DNA of 64,000 nucleotides from assembly GCF_000711725.1 (NCBI RefSeq), contig NZ_JONP01000005.1, forward strand, positions 1 through 64,000. Direction: 5' to 3'. Shown here piece after piece: positions 42,508 to 51,795 of the stretch (the stretch's first letter is position 1; each line of letters starts with the position of its first letter). The notes beneath the pieces were generated by a model, which searched no databases, had not been told where the DNA came from, and worked only from the letters and a program-made list of their open reading frames with translations. This DNA comes from Roseomonas aerilata DSM 19363. Its GTDB lineage: Bacteria; Pseudomonadota; Alphaproteobacteria; Acetobacterales; Acetobacteraceae. The translations under genes were made by a program, and so were the position numbers.

Positions 42508-44229
42508 TCAGCTCCGCGCCAAGCAGCGGGCAAGGCCGGCGGCGTAGCGATCCGCCGCTGCGCGTGCCCGGGCTGCCTCCTCACCGCCGCCGCCCCAGGC
42601 CTCGGCGGCCATGGTGTAGTAGCCGAGTTGGAAGGCGAGATAGCAGGGGGTGTGGAAGTCGAGCAGGGCGGCATCGGCCCCCACCGCCGCACGGAGCCCT
42701 TCGCGCTCCTCCGCCGTGAGGCCGAGCTCCACCGCGGCCCCGGCGATGTCCCACGCGATGTCCTGGCATCCCACGAGGTCGTGCGCCGCCGCATGGTCTA
42801 CGGCATCCGCCTTCAGCAGCCGCCCGCCGGGCAGGACGAGCCATTCCCAGGCGTGCATCCGGTTATCCGTGCTGACGCGCCGCACCCGCGCGCGGAGGGA
42901 CACGAGATGGGGTTCCCAGGCATCGAGCCGTGCCGCCGGACCCGCGCCCAGTGCCTCCGCGGCGTTGTGCCGGGCCATTTCCAGGAGCGCCCGGGGCGAG
43001 GCGCCCTCTTCCTCGTGCGCCGGGAGGTTCCGGGCGCGGAAGGCGAGGTAGCGGGCGAGATGCGCGAGGAGGGCGGGGCGGTCGCAGGCCTCGGGGGAGA
43101 GCGGCCGCGCCTCGTCCACCCAGCGCTCGGCGAGGAAGCCGTGCAGGAGGCCCGCCACCTCCGGCGTGAAGCCGGCCGCGTGCAAGCGGCGGGCGCGCGC
43201 CTCGGCCTCGAGCCCCTGCCGGCCGAGCCCCGCGAATTTCAGCATCCAGGTCCTGCCGCCGCTGCGGTGGAGGAACTTTCGCCGCTCCATATACGGGTGG
43301 ACAGGCGGCCAGGACGCCCGATCGAGGAAGCGCCGCCCGCGCCAGCCGCCGCCCGTGATCTCCTCCAGTGGCGCGTCCGGGAGGCCGAGGCGGTCCGCCG
43401 CCCAGCGCGGCAGGCCGGTGGCGGGGTCGAGCAAAAGGGCATCGACCGGGGCCGGGTGCCGCGCGAGGCGCGCCCAGCGAGCGCGCGCCTCATCCTCCGC
43501 TTGGGGGCCCGGCTCGCCGCCATGGCCGGGGAGAAGGTGGATCCGACCCTCCGGGACGCCGCGCTGCCCCAGGAAGTCGAGCACCGCGCCGAAGCTGCTG
43601 CCGGAAAGGCCAGGTCCCTCGTCCACCACGACGAAGCGCGCGGCGGGGTCGGCGAGGAGGGAGGCCGCGAGTTCCGCGGAGGGGCGCACCTCCCGGTGGA
43701 AGGGATGGCCGGTGGGCCGCAGCGTGACCGCGGGTGATGCGCCGCGCGCGGCTGCGACGACCGCGCCGAGGGTGGTTCCGATGGAGCGCAGGCCAATCAC
43801 GCGCAGCGCGCCCTCCGGCAGCGCCGCCGCGGCCGCGCCATAGGCTTCGGGGAAAAGGGCGTAATGCGCGAAGCCCTCCGCCCGCTTGCAGAGGATGGTG
43901 TCGGGCATGACCGCCGCGATTTCCGCGGCCGGGAGGGGCCCGGTGCGGGCGAAGCCGGATTGCCAGGATTCCAGCATGGCCGCCGCGATCCCCCCGAGCA
44001 GCGCCATGGCGGCTGTTTCGGTGGGGCCGGGGGCGTCCTCATGCCGCTCGGCGAAGCCAGCATCGGCCAGGCCCTGGGCGAGTTCCCCCGCCTCGATCAG
44101 CGCGGTGACGAGGGTGGCGTGGCGCGCGAGGCCCTGCGGCGCGGCGGCGACCTCCCGCAGGGCCGCGCCGATGGCGTCCAGCAGGCTGCGCGGGTCCTCC
44201 CGGCGGGGTGCGTCGCCGTAGACGAGCAT
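42508..44229 (-). CDS. Uncharacterised protein with PRTase-like and kinase-like regions
   Basis: Protein of 573 residues, not assigned to a family with confidence. The N-terminal 280 residues are Ala-rich and contain FVVVDEGPGLSGSSFGAVLDFL at about residue 195, a stretch resembling the PRPP-binding loop of type I phosphoribosyltransferases. The C-terminal half, after GGGWRGRRFLDR, includes KFLHRSGGRTWMLKFAGLG and later DNRMHAWEWL and KADAVDHAAAHDLVGCQDIAWDIAG, which look like scattered elements of a kinase-like (APH) fold. Last gene of a leftward operon with two CgeB-like glycosyltransferases; it begins 21 bp after the stop of the second. A nucleotide-sugar or phosphate-transfer role is inferred. 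Confidence 0.55.
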   Translation of the reverse strand: MLVYGDAPRREDPRSLLDAIGAALREVAAAPQGLARHATLVTALIEAGELAQGLADAGFAERHEDAPGPTETAAMALLGGIAAAMLESWQSGFARTGPLPAAEIAAVMPDTILCKRAEGFAHYALFPEAYGAAAAALPEGALRVIGLRSIGTTLGAVVAAARGASPAVTLRPTGHPFHREVRPSAELAASLLADPAARFVVVDEGPGLSGSSFGAVLDFLGQRGVPEGRIHLLPGHGGEPGPQAEDEARARWARLARHPAPVDALLLDPATGLPRWAADRLGLPDAPLEEITGGGWRGRRFLDRASWPPVHPYMERRKFLHRSGGRTWMLKFAGLGRQGLEAEARARRLHAAGFTPEVAGLLHGFLAERWVDEARPLSPEACDRPALLAHLARYLAFRARNLPAHEEEGASPRALLEMARHNAAEALGAGPAARLDAWEPHLVSLRARVRRVSTDNRMHAWEWLVLPGGRLLKADAVDHAAAHDLVGCQDIAWDIAGAAVELGLTAEEREGLRAAVGADAALLDFHTPCYLAFQLGYYTMAAEAWGGGGEEAARARAAADRYAAGLARCLARS

Positions 44230-44250
44230 CCTAGCGAGGGGCGGCGCCGC

Positions 44251-45357
44251 TCACGGGGCGGCCGCGGCGTCCAGCGGGCGGGCAGCGCGCGCCATGGCCT
44301 CGTGCAGGTGCCCTTCCAGCTCTGCTGCGCGGTGGGCGGCGGTGTGCTCGCCTAGGACGCGCGCCCGGAGTGCCCGGCTCATCGCGCCGCGCTCCGCCTT
44401 CCCCATGCCTTGCAGGGCGGCGAGGACGTCGGTTGCGCCATCGGCGAGGATGATCTCCTCCCCTGGGCGCAGCAGCGTCTCGATGCCGTTCCAGCGGTCG
44501 GAGATGATGGGCACGCCGCAGGCGCCGGCCTCGAAGAGCCGCACGCTCGGGCTGTAGCCCGCGCGGATCATGTCGGCGCGGGTGACGTTCAGGGTGAAGC
44601 GGCTGGCGGCGTAGAAGCCGGGATGGTCGGCGGGCGGGACGTGGTCGATCCGCTCCACATTCGCGGGCCAGTCGATGTCGGCGGGATATTGGGGGCCGGC
44701 GACGGCGAAGCGCAGGTCCGGGGCGCGGCGCGCGGGTTCCAGCAACAGGCGTTCCAGCACCGGCTGGCGGTCGGAGCTGTAGGTGCCGAGATAGCTGAGG
44801 TCCCAGCGCGGGGGCACCTCCATCGGGCGGTAGGTGTCGGGATCGACCGAGCAGTAGAGTTGGCGGGCGGCGGGCGAGCCGTATTGCCGTTCCAGCCGGT
44901 CGAGCGTCGGGCCGCCGGTGAAGGAGAGATAGACGCCGTAGCCGGGGATGAGCGCGGGGGAGAGGTATTCCTCGTCGCCGCGCTCGAGCTTGGCGAGCGT
45001 CACGGGCGTGTCGATGTCGTAGAAAGCCGTGGCGCCGCGCGCGACTGCCTGCACCATGCGCCCGACCGTGACACCCTCCGGCACGTAGGAGCCGACGATC
45101 ACGGCATCCGCCCCCTCGATCGCGCCGCGCCAGCGGTCGAGGTCCCCGAGATCCTGGTAAAGCGAGAGCTCGCAGAAATCGGGGGAGGGAAGGTCGCGGT
45201 GCGAGGCGTACCAGGGCACGTCGCGCTCCAGGAAGAGCACGTCGTGCCCGCGCGCGGCGAAGGCGCGGAGCAGCGCGCGGAAGGTCGTCGCGTGGCCGTT
45301 CCCCCAGGAGGAGGAGAGGCTGAGGCCGAGGACGACGACGCGGAGCGGCGCGCTCAT
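44251..45357 (-). CDS. CgeB-like glycosyltransferase (copy 2)
   Basis: Cytoplasmic GT-B-type protein of 368 residues resembling CgeB (spore maturation protein) glycosyltransferases. The N-terminal half holds VVVLGLSLSSSWGNGHATTFR and FLERDVPWY; the C-terminal half has FAVAGPQYP, then the donor-site motif GYSPSVRLFEAGACGVPIISDRW with the Glu, and the GEEIILA tail. Its ATG overlaps the stop of the first CgeB copy by 4 bp. It likely adds a sugar to an unknown acceptor, jointly with its paralogues at 45354 and 51792. Confidence 0.87.
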   Translation of the reverse strand: MSAPLRVVVLGLSLSSSWGNGHATTFRALLRAFAARGHDVLFLERDVPWYASHRDLPSPDFCELSLYQDLGDLDRWRGAIEGADAVIVGSYVPEGVTVGRMVQAVARGATAFYDIDTPVTLAKLERGDEEYLSPALIPGYGVYLSFTGGPTLDRLERQYGSPAARQLYCSVDPDTYRPMEVPPRWDLSYLGTYSSDRQPVLERLLLEPARRAPDLRFAVAGPQYPADIDWPANVERIDHVPPADHPGFYAASRFTLNVTRADMIRAGYSPSVRLFEAGACGVPIISDRWNGIETLLRPGEEIILADGATDVLAALQGMGKAERGAMSRALRARVLGEHTAAHRAAELEGHLHEAMARAARPLDAAAAP

Positions 45358-46451
45358 GCGCGCACGCCCTGCGCGGCGATCAGCGCGGCCTCCCGCCGCA
45401 GCAGCGCGTCCACCTCGGCGCCGCGGCGCTCATAGGTGTGGCCCTCCAGCACGCGCAGGCGCGCGGCCTCGCCGATCGCCCGCGCGCGCTCCGGCGTGAG
45501 GGAGCGGACATGCTCCGCCACGTCAGCGCCGTCGCGCGCCACCAGCACCTCCTCCCCCTCCTTGAGGAAGAGGTCGAGGCCCACCCAGGCGTCGGTGATG
45601 AGGCAAGCGCCCGCGCCGGCCGCCTCGAAGACCCGCGTGGCCGGCGAGTAGCCGACCGAGGCCATGCTGTCCCGCGCCACGTTCAGCACCGCGAGGGGGG
45701 AGGTGTTGAAGGCGTTGTGGTCGCGCGTGCCGACATGGCCGATGCGCCTGATATTGGGCGACATCGGCTTGTCGTCCCAGCCATTGCCGCCGAGGAGGAA
45801 GCTCCGCCCCGGCAGCCGCTTGGCCGCATCGAGGAAGAAGGCCTCCACCCGCGCCTCGCGGTCGGGCAGGCGGTTGGCGAGGAAGGAGAGGTCCGCCGCG
45901 AAGCGCGGGTCCGGCGGCACCGGGTGGTGCGTCTCGGGGTCGAGCGCGTTGTAGATGGGGATGCAGCGGCGCGCGCCGAGGCCTTCGTAGGCCGCGATGA
46001 CCGGCGGGCCGCCGCCATAGGTGAGCACGAAGTCCAGCGAGGGCAGGGCGCGGCGCAGCGCGTGGTCCGGCACCGGCGTGATCTCGGCGAGCGTCGCCGG
46101 CGCGTCCACGTCCCAGAAGATGCGGATCGCCTCGGGCCGGGCGGCCGCCATCACGCCCTCGATCAGCTCGTCGTCGAAGACGCCGACGCCGCTTGCCTTC
46201 ACCACGACATCGGCGCGCGCGGCCTCCTCCATCACCGCCCGCAGCGCGCTCTCCGTCGCATCGTAGACGCGCACCTCGGCCCAGGAGGGCGGCTCGATAT
46301 CGCGGTGCTGCTGCCGGTCGAAGGCGTCCGGTTCGTAGAAGGTGATCTCGTGCCCGCGCGCGGCGAGGTCGCGCAGCATGCCCCGGTAATAGGTCGCCGC
46401 TCCGTTCCAGTAGGAGGAGAGAAGGCTCGATCCGTAGAAGGCAATCTTCAT
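45354..46451 (-). CDS. CgeB-like glycosyltransferase (copy 1)
   Basis: Protein of 365 residues closely related in plan to the downstream copy: KIAFYGSSLLSSYWNGAATYYRG at the N-terminus and YSPATRVFEAAGAGACLITDAW with GEEVLVARDG in the donor-binding half. GT-B glycosyltransferase acting on an unknown acceptor. ATG 46451 overlaps the stop of the histidine-phosphatase gene (ATGA), and its own stop overlaps the next start, so all are tightly coupled. Confidence 0.88.
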   Translation of the reverse strand: MKIAFYGSSLLSSYWNGAATYYRGMLRDLAARGHEITFYEPDAFDRQQHRDIEPPSWAEVRVYDATESALRAVMEEAARADVVVKASGVGVFDDELIEGVMAAARPEAIRIFWDVDAPATLAEITPVPDHALRRALPSLDFVLTYGGGPPVIAAYEGLGARRCIPIYNALDPETHHPVPPDPRFAADLSFLANRLPDREARVEAFFLDAAKRLPGRSFLLGGNGWDDKPMSPNIRRIGHVGTRDHNAFNTSPLAVLNVARDSMASVGYSPATRVFEAAGAGACLITDAWVGLDLFLKEGEEVLVARDGADVAEHVRSLTPERARAIGEAARLRVLEGHTYERRGAEVDALLRREAALIAAQGVRA

Positions 46452-47047
46452 GCGCGAAGCGTCTCGTTCATGCTCAACACCTTTCCGCCGCCGGGCCAGA
46501 GGGCCAGGGCGCTGATGGAGGCCGGCTGGATCTCGAAGCGCCCGATCCCGTCCAGCGCGATGCCGAGGGTGGCCGCGAGCACCGATTTGATGACGTCGGC
46601 ATGGCTGACCACCGCGATCCGCCCTTCCGGGTGCCGCGCGCGCAGTCGCTCGATGGTGCCGAGCGCGCGCGCCTGCGCCTCGGCCATGCTCTCGCCCTGT
46701 GGCGGGCGGGCGGTGCCGCGCTCGGCGTTCCAGCGTATCCAGTCGGGATCGCCATCGAGCGAGGCGAAGTCGCGCCCCGTCCAGTGGCCGAAATCGATCT
46801 CCGTCACGCCGTCTTCGACGTGCGGGTCCAGGCCCAGCCGCGCGGCGACCGGCGCCGCCGTCTCCCGCGCGCGCTCCAGGGGGCTGGAATAGACCGCCTC
46901 GATTGCCTCATCGGCCAGCCGCCCGGCCAGTGCGCGGGCCTGGCGGTGCCCTTCCTCCCCCAGCGTCACCCCCGGCATCCGGCCGCAGAGCGTGCTGCCG
47001 ACGCGCGAATGCGCCGCGTGGCGCAGCAGGAAGAGCGTGGACGCCAC
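46448..47047 (-). CDS. Histidine phosphatase family protein (operon member)
   Basis: Phosphatase-fold protein of 199 residues: FLLRHAAHSRVGSTLCGRMPG with the catalytic His at residue 9, SSPLERARETA, the acidic EIDFGHW, GESMAEAQA and the second His in VVSHADVIKSV. Context suggests it dephosphorylates inositol-1-phosphate or a glycosylated product of the upstream synthase, though family members act on many substrates. It starts 6 bp after the inositol-phosphate synthase stop and overlaps CgeB copy 1 by 4 bp. Confidence 0.88.
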   Translation of the reverse strand: MASTLFLLRHAAHSRVGSTLCGRMPGVTLGEEGHRQARALAGRLADEAIEAVYSSPLERARETAAPVAARLGLDPHVEDGVTEIDFGHWTGRDFASLDGDPDWIRWNAERGTARPPQGESMAEAQARALGTIERLRARHPEGRIAVVSHADVIKSVLAATLGIALDGIGRFEIQPASISALALWPGGGKVLSMNETLRA

Positions 47048-47053
47048 CCCGAC

Positions 47054-48127
47054 TCAGCCCTCGCCGGCGACGAAGCGCAGCGTGCGCTCCCGGGCCTCGC
47101 CGTCGTCGAACTGCTGGGGCGGGGACTTCATGAAGTAGCTGGACGGCCCGGTGAGCGCGCCGCCGATGCCGCGGTCGAGCGCGAGCTTGGCGCAGCGGAC
47201 GGCATCGATCACCACGCCGGCCGAGTTGGGGGAATCCCAGACCTCCAGCTTCAGCTCCACATTTAGAGGCATGCCGCCGAAGCCCGTGCCCTCCAGCCGG
47301 ATCTGCGCCCATTTGCGGTCGGTCAGCCAGGGCACATGGTCGCTCGGGCCGACATGGACGCTTTCGGCCGGCAGTGGCACGTCGAACTGGCTCGTCACGG
47401 CGCGGGTCTTGGAAAGCTTCTTCGATTCCAAGCGCTCGCGCTCGAGCATGTTCAGGAAATCGGCATTGCCGCCGAAATTGAGCTGGTAGGTGCGGTCCAG
47501 CCGCACGCCGCGCTCGCGGAAGAGGTTCGCCAGCACGCGGTGCACGATGGTGGCGCCGACCTGGCTCTTGATGTCGTCGCCGATGATCGGCACGCCCCGT
47601 TGCTCGAAGCGCCGGCTCCATTCGGGGTTGGAGGCGATGAAAACGGGGATGCAGTTCACGAAGGCGCAGCCCGCACGCAGCGCCTGCTCCGCATACCACT
47701 CCGTCGCCTGTTGCGATCCCACCGGCAGGTAGGAGACGACGACGTCGGTGCGGGACTCCTCCAGGATGCCCGCCACATCGGCCACCGACGCCTCCGACTC
47801 CTCGATCTCGGCGGTGAGGTAGCGGCCGATGCCGTCGAGAGTCGGACCGCGGTTGACCACGACGCCCGATCGAGGCACTTCGGCAAAGACCTGCGTGTTG
47901 TTGGGCGGCGCGAAGATGGCCTCCGCCACGTCGTGCCCGACCTTGGCCGCGCTCACGTCGAAAGCGGCAGAGACGGCGATGTCGCGCACGTGGTATCCGC
48001 CCAGCTCCACGTTCATCAGGCCGGGCACGGGCTCGTTGGCCTGTGCCATGCGGTAGTAGGACAGGCCCTGCACGAAGGAGGACGCGCAGTTTCCAACGCC
48101 CACGATCGCGACGCGCAGCGCGCTCAC
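47054..48127 (-). CDS. ino1: myo-Inositol-1-phosphate synthase
   Basis: NAD-dependent enzyme turning glucose-6-phosphate into myo-inositol-1-phosphate, 357 residues. Landmarks: Rossmann [17 protein letters not shown] at the N-terminus, [13 protein letters not shown], the conserved [22 protein letters not shown] and [13 protein letters not shown]. This is the short, actinobacterial/archaeal-type MIPS. GTG 48127 was chosen: an extended frame to 48217 uses rare codons (AGA, GGA, TTT) and looks non-coding. First gene of the leftward operon; inositol is rare in this kind of bacterium, so a dedicated product is likely. Confidence 0.93.
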   Translation of the reverse strand: MSALRVAIVGVGNCASSFVQGLSYYRMAQANEPVPGLMNVELGGYHVRDIAVSAAFDVSAAKVGHDVAEAIFAPPNNTQVFAEVPRSGVVVNRGPTLDGIGRYLTAEIEESEASVADVAGILEESRTDVVVSYLPVGSQQATEWYAEQALRAGCAFVNCIPVFIASNPEWSRRFEQRGVPIIGDDIKSQVGATIVHRVLANLFRERGVRLDRTYQLNFGGNADFLNMLERERLESKKLSKTRAVTSQFDVPLPAESVHVGPSDHVPWLTDRKWAQIRLEGTGFGGMPLNVELKLEVWDSPNSAGVVIDAVRCAKLALDRGIGGALTGPSSYFMKSPPQQFDDGEARERTLRFVAGEG

Positions 48128-48470
48128 GCCCTCGGTCCGTTCGCGCGCGGCGAAGCAATCGTCAAAGGATCGCGTTCCTCTCGGTGGCGCTGCGGCCGGG
48201 ACGGCCGCGTGCATCAACTTAGCTATCGCCCCAACTAGCGATCAACGCCATGCCAGGATGCGTATGGTTGACCATCGTTTGCTACAAGAAAATGTGATGT
48301 TGCCGGTGCCCTTCTTCAAAGTGTCCGCTCCGGTTAAAGACTTGGGTGCTCCACCTCGGAACGCGATTCGAGACGGGCAATGGCGCTTTACGCCCTGCCG
48401 GGACCGATCATCGAGCCGGGCCCTTCCGGTCCGACGGGCGGCAGCAGCTTGAGACGGGAGGGCGAGAGCT
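48128..48470. other. Shared divergent promoter region of the inositol/rhamnose glycan module
   Basis: About 340 bp between ino1 and the rightward epimerase. It includes an AT-richer strip at 48200-48330 with a -35/-10 candidate at 48268-48296 and a short dyad (ATCGC/GCGAT) near 48225. No ORF here has neighbour-like codon use. Confidence 0.55.
48268..48296 (+). promoter_or_regulatory. Candidate promoter for the rightward operon
   Basis: TTGACC and AATGTG with 17 bases between, about 175 bp before the TTG start at 48471. The -35 box is close to consensus, the -10 box is poor. A long leader would result. Confidence 0.3.
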
Positions 48471-49586
48471 TTGGCGGAATCAGTTCTGATCACCGGGGGC
48501 GCGGGTTTTATCGGCCGATACGTATCGCGCGCACTGCTCGACCGCGGCGACCACGTGCGTGTGCTCGACAGCTTCATTGAGCAGGTCCATGCCGACCGCG
48601 GTGCCGACGGCCTCGACTCCGAGGTTGAGGTGGTGACCGGCGACGTCCGCGACCCCGATGCGGTGAAGCGCGCGCTGCGCGGCGTGGACAAGGTCGTCCA
48701 CCTTGCGGCCGAGGTCGGCGTCGGGCAGAGCATGTACGCCATCGAGCGCTACGTCTCGGTGAACGACTGCGGCACCGCGGTGCTCTTCCAGCAGCTGATT
48801 GACCAGCCGGTGAAGCGTGTCGTCGTCGCCTCCTCCATGAGCGTCTATGGCGAGGGGCTTTACCGCGACGCCGATGGCAACCTCGTGGAGGATGCGGTGC
48901 GCCAGCCGCGCCTCACGCCCGACGCGCCCTGGGACCCGCTGGACGCCAAGGGCCGCCCGCTGGTGCCGGTGCCGACGCCGGAGTGGAAGCGGACGAACCT
49001 CGCCTCGGTCTACGCCATCACGAAGTTCGTGCAGGAGCGGCTGACGCTCACCCTCGCCCCGGCTTATGGGATGGAGGGCGTCGCGCTGCGGCTCTGGAAC
49101 GTCTATGGCGCCGGGCAGGCGCTCTCGAACCCCTATACCGGCGTTCTCGCGATCTTCGCCGCGCGCCTGCAGAACAACCAGCCGCCGATGATCTTCGAGG
49201 ACGGGCTGCAGCGCCGCGACTTCGTGCATGTGGAGGACGTGGCGCGCGCCTTCCTCCTCGCGCTCGATCATCCGCGGGCGCCGGGCGGCGTGTATAACAT
49301 CGCAAGCGGCGTGGACCGCACGGTGCAGGACGTGGCGGCCGACCTCGCCCGCGCCATGGGCCACACGGGCCTCGCCCCGGAGATCGCGGGCAAGACGCGG
49401 GCCGGCGACATCCGCCACAATATCCCCGACATCACCAAGGCCCGGGACGAGCTGGGCTATCGCACGCAGCGCCTCGACTTCACCGCGGACCTCGCGGAGC
49501 TGGCCGAGTGGGTGGCCCGCCAGCAGGCGCTGGACCGGGTGAGCCAGGCGAGGAACGAGCTGGAGCTGCGGGGGCTCGTCGCGTGA
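48471..49586 (+). CDS. dTDP-L-rhamnose 4-epimerase-like SDR
   Basis: Extended SDR of 371 residues: VLITGGAGFIGRYV for NAD, VHLAAEVGVGQSMYAIERY, catalytic SSMSVYGEGLY and YAITK, then LWNVYGAGQALSNPYTGVLAIFA and IFEDGLQRRDFVHVEDVA. This combination is that of dTDP-L-rhamnose 4-epimerase/WbiB-type epimerases of NDP-sugars. TTG start with GGGAGG upstream. First gene of the rightward operon. Likely provides a 4-epimerised 6-deoxy sugar, probably dTDP-6-deoxy-talose, to the glycosyltransferases nearby; the dTDP-rhamnose supply genes are outside the window. Confidence 0.83.
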   Translation: MAESVLITGGAGFIGRYVSRALLDRGDHVRVLDSFIEQVHADRGADGLDSEVEVVTGDVRDPDAVKRALRGVDKVVHLAAEVGVGQSMYAIERYVSVNDCGTAVLFQQLIDQPVKRVVVASSMSVYGEGLYRDADGNLVEDAVRQPRLTPDAPWDPLDAKGRPLVPVPTPEWKRTNLASVYAITKFVQERLTLTLAPAYGMEGVALRLWNVYGAGQALSNPYTGVLAIFAARLQNNQPPMIFEDGLQRRDFVHVEDVARAFLLALDHPRAPGGVYNIASGVDRTVQDVAADLARAMGHTGLAPEIAGKTRAGDIRHNIPDITKARDELGYRTQRLDFTADLAELAEWVARQQALDRVSQARNELELRGLVA

Positions 49587-50674
49587 CGGACGCGATGCCG
49601 AAGGCGCCGGCCCTTCCCGGCACCCGGCCAGTCCTCATCACGGGCGGTGCGGGCTTCATCGGCTCCAACCTCGCCGACCGATTGGCGGGGGAGGGGCACG
49701 ACGTCCTGATCTACGACGCGCTCTCGCGCCCCGGGGTCTCGACCAACCTCGACTGGCTCAAGCAGCGGCATCCGCGCCGGATCTCCGCCACCATCGCCGA
49801 TGTGCGCGACACGGCGAGCCTGGAGGCCGCGGCGGGCGAAGCCTCGGCGGTGTTCCATCTCGCGGCACAGGTGGCCGTCACCACCAGCCTCGTGGACCCG
49901 CGCGAGGACTTCGATATCAATCTCGGCGCCAGCTTCGCCCTGCTGGACGCGCTGCGCCGCCGCGGCGAACGGGTGCCACTCGTCTTCGCCAGCACGAACA
50001 AGGTCTATGGCGACCTCGGCGACGTGACGCTGGACCTGCTGGGCGATGCCTACGTGCCGCGCGACCCCACCGTGCGCGCGCGCGGCGTGAGCGAGGACCG
50101 GCCGCTCGACTTCCACACGCCCTATGGCTGCTCCAAGGGCGCGGCGGACCAGTACGTGCTCGATTTCGGCCGCTCCTTCGGCGTTCCGACGGCGGTGCTG
50201 CGGATGAGCTGCATCTACGGCCAGCGCCAGATGGGCACCGAGGACCAGGGCTGGGTCGCCCACTTCATCCTCCGCGCGCTGCGGGGGGAGCCGATCAGCA
50301 TCTACGGCGACGGCTGCCAGGTGCGGGACGTGCTGGACGTGCGCGACGCGGTGGATGCCTATGTCTCCGCCTGGCGGCGCATCGACGAGGTCTCGGGCCG
50401 CCCCTTCAATCTCGGCGGCGGGCCGGTCAACGCGATCAGCCTGCGCCAGCTCCTGGCGCATATCGGCGACATTACGGGACGGCCGGTCGAGACGCACTAC
50501 GCCGACTGGCGCGCGGGCGATCAGCGCTACTACGTCTCCGACACGGGGCGCGCGGTGCGGGAACTCGGCCTCCGCCCGGCCCGTCCGTGGCGCGAGGGCG
50601 TGGCGGCCCTGGCCGGCTGGCTGCGCGAGGAGCGCGCGGCGCCCGAGCACGCCGCCGAGCACGCCAGCGCGTGA
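49583..50674 (+). CDS. CDP-paratose 2-epimerase-like SDR
   Basis: Extended SDR of 363 residues with LITGGAGFIGSNLADRLA, STNKVYGDLGD, HTPYGCSKGAADQYV (catalytic Tyr and Lys), RMSCIYGQRQMGTEDQGWVAHF and QVRDVLDVRDAV. The last two blocks are those of the CDP-paratose 2-epimerase (RfbE) group, though the NDP and sugar here are not proven. The GTG overlaps the upstream stop (GTGA). It likely makes a second NDP-sugar for the same glycan. Confidence 0.83.
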   Translation: MTDAMPKAPALPGTRPVLITGGAGFIGSNLADRLAGEGHDVLIYDALSRPGVSTNLDWLKQRHPRRISATIADVRDTASLEAAAGEASAVFHLAAQVAVTTSLVDPREDFDINLGASFALLDALRRRGERVPLVFASTNKVYGDLGDVTLDLLGDAYVPRDPTVRARGVSEDRPLDFHTPYGCSKGAADQYVLDFGRSFGVPTAVLRMSCIYGQRQMGTEDQGWVAHFILRALRGEPISIYGDGCQVRDVLDVRDAVDAYVSAWRRIDEVSGRPFNLGGGPVNAISLRQLLAHIGDITGRPVETHYADWRAGDQRYYVSDTGRAVRELGLRPARPWREGVAALAGWLREERAAPEHAAEHASA

Positions 50675-51795
50675 CCGATGGCTCGCGAGGCCGCGGCGCG
50701 AGGCTGCTGATCACGGCGGATGCGGCCGGTGGTGTCTGGACCTACGCGCTCGACCTCGCGGCCGGGCTCTCCTCGGCGGGCGTGACGCCGGTCATCGCCG
50801 TGCTCGGCCCCGCGCCGCGGGGGGATCAACTCGTCCGCGCGGCCGCGATACCCGGCCTGGAGCTGCTGCCGACCGGCCTGCCGCTGGACTGGCTGGCTGA
50901 GGGGCCGGAGGAACTGCGCGCTTCCGGCGAGGCCCTGGCCGCCCTGGCCGAGGCCGCGCGGGTGGATGCCGTCCACCTGAACAGCCCGGCGCACGCTGCC
51001 GGCACGGCCTTTCCCGTGCCCATCGTCGCCGTATCGCATTCCTGCGTCGTCACTTGGTGGGATGCCGTTTATGGCGGCGCGCTGCCGCCGGATTTCGCCT
51101 GGCACGCCGAGCTGATGCGCCGGGGGTGCCTCGCCGCCTCCACGCTCGTCACGCCCAGCCGCGCCTTCGGGGAGGCCACCGCGCGGCGCTACGCCCTGCC
51201 GCGGCGGCCGGTGGTGGTGCATAACGGCCGCCGCCCCATGGCGCCGCCGGGCGAGGTTCCGGCGGGCACGCCGCCGCTCTTCGTGCTCACGGCCGGGCGG
51301 CTCTGGGACAAGGGGAAGAACCTCCGCACGCTCGACCTCGCGGCCGCGCGCCTCGACGTGCCGGTGCTCGCGGCTGGGCCGGTAGCGGGGCCGAACGGCG
51401 ACCGGGCGGAGCCGCGGCATGTCCGCGCCCTCGGGCATCTCGGCGAGCCGGCCCTGGCCGCGCTGCTCGCGCAACGCCCGATCTACGCCTCCCTCGCGCT
51501 CTACGAGCCCTTCGGGCTGGCGGTGCTGGAGGCCGCGAGTGCAGGCTGCCCGCTGGTGCTGTCGGATATCCCGACGTTCCGCGAACTCTGGGGCGCCGCC
51601 GCCCTCTACGTGCCACCGCGCGACGAAGCCGCCGCCGCCGCGGCCATCGCGCGCCTTGCGTCGGACCCGTTGGAGCGCGCGCGCCTCGGCGCCGCCGCCC
51701 GTCGCCGCGCGGCCCGCTACACGGTGGACGCGATGGCGGGCGCGATGCTCGACGTGTACCGCCCACTGATCGTGTCCGGGAGCGTGGCGGCGTGA
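50671..51795 (+). CDS. GT4 family glycosyltransferase
   Basis: GT-B enzyme of 374 residues: N-terminal ADAAGGVWTYALDLAAGL (the usual GGVW-T opening), a linker, then donor-binding AGRLWDKGKNLRTLDLA, SLALYEPFGLAVLEAASAGCPLVLSD with the E-x7-E motif. Retaining glycosyltransferase in the cytosol. GTG overlaps the preceding stop and the stop overlaps the next GTG. Acceptor unknown. Confidence 0.88.
   Translation: MTDGSRGRGARLLITADAAGGVWTYALDLAAGLSSAGVTPVIAVLGPAPRGDQLVRAAAIPGLELLPTGLPLDWLAEGPEELRASGEALAALAEAARVDAVHLNSPAHAAGTAFPVPIVAVSHSCVVTWWDAVYGGALPPDFAWHAELMRRGCLAASTLVTPSRAFGEATARRYALPRRPVVVHNGRRPMAPPGEVPAGTPPLFVLTAGRLWDKGKNLRTLDLAAARLDVPVLAAGPVAGPNGDRAEPRHVRALGHLGEPALAALLAQRPIYASLALYEPFGLAVLEAASAGCPLVLSDIPTFRELWGAAALYVPPRDEAAAAAAIARLASDPLERARLGAAARRRAARYTVDAMAGAMLDVYRPLIVSGSVAA

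Noticed and set aside
48128-48217. Extended N-terminus of inositol-phosphate synthase
   Set aside because: The extra codons include AGA, GGA, CGA and TTT, rare in neighbours, and the Rossmann motif starts immediately after GTG 48127.
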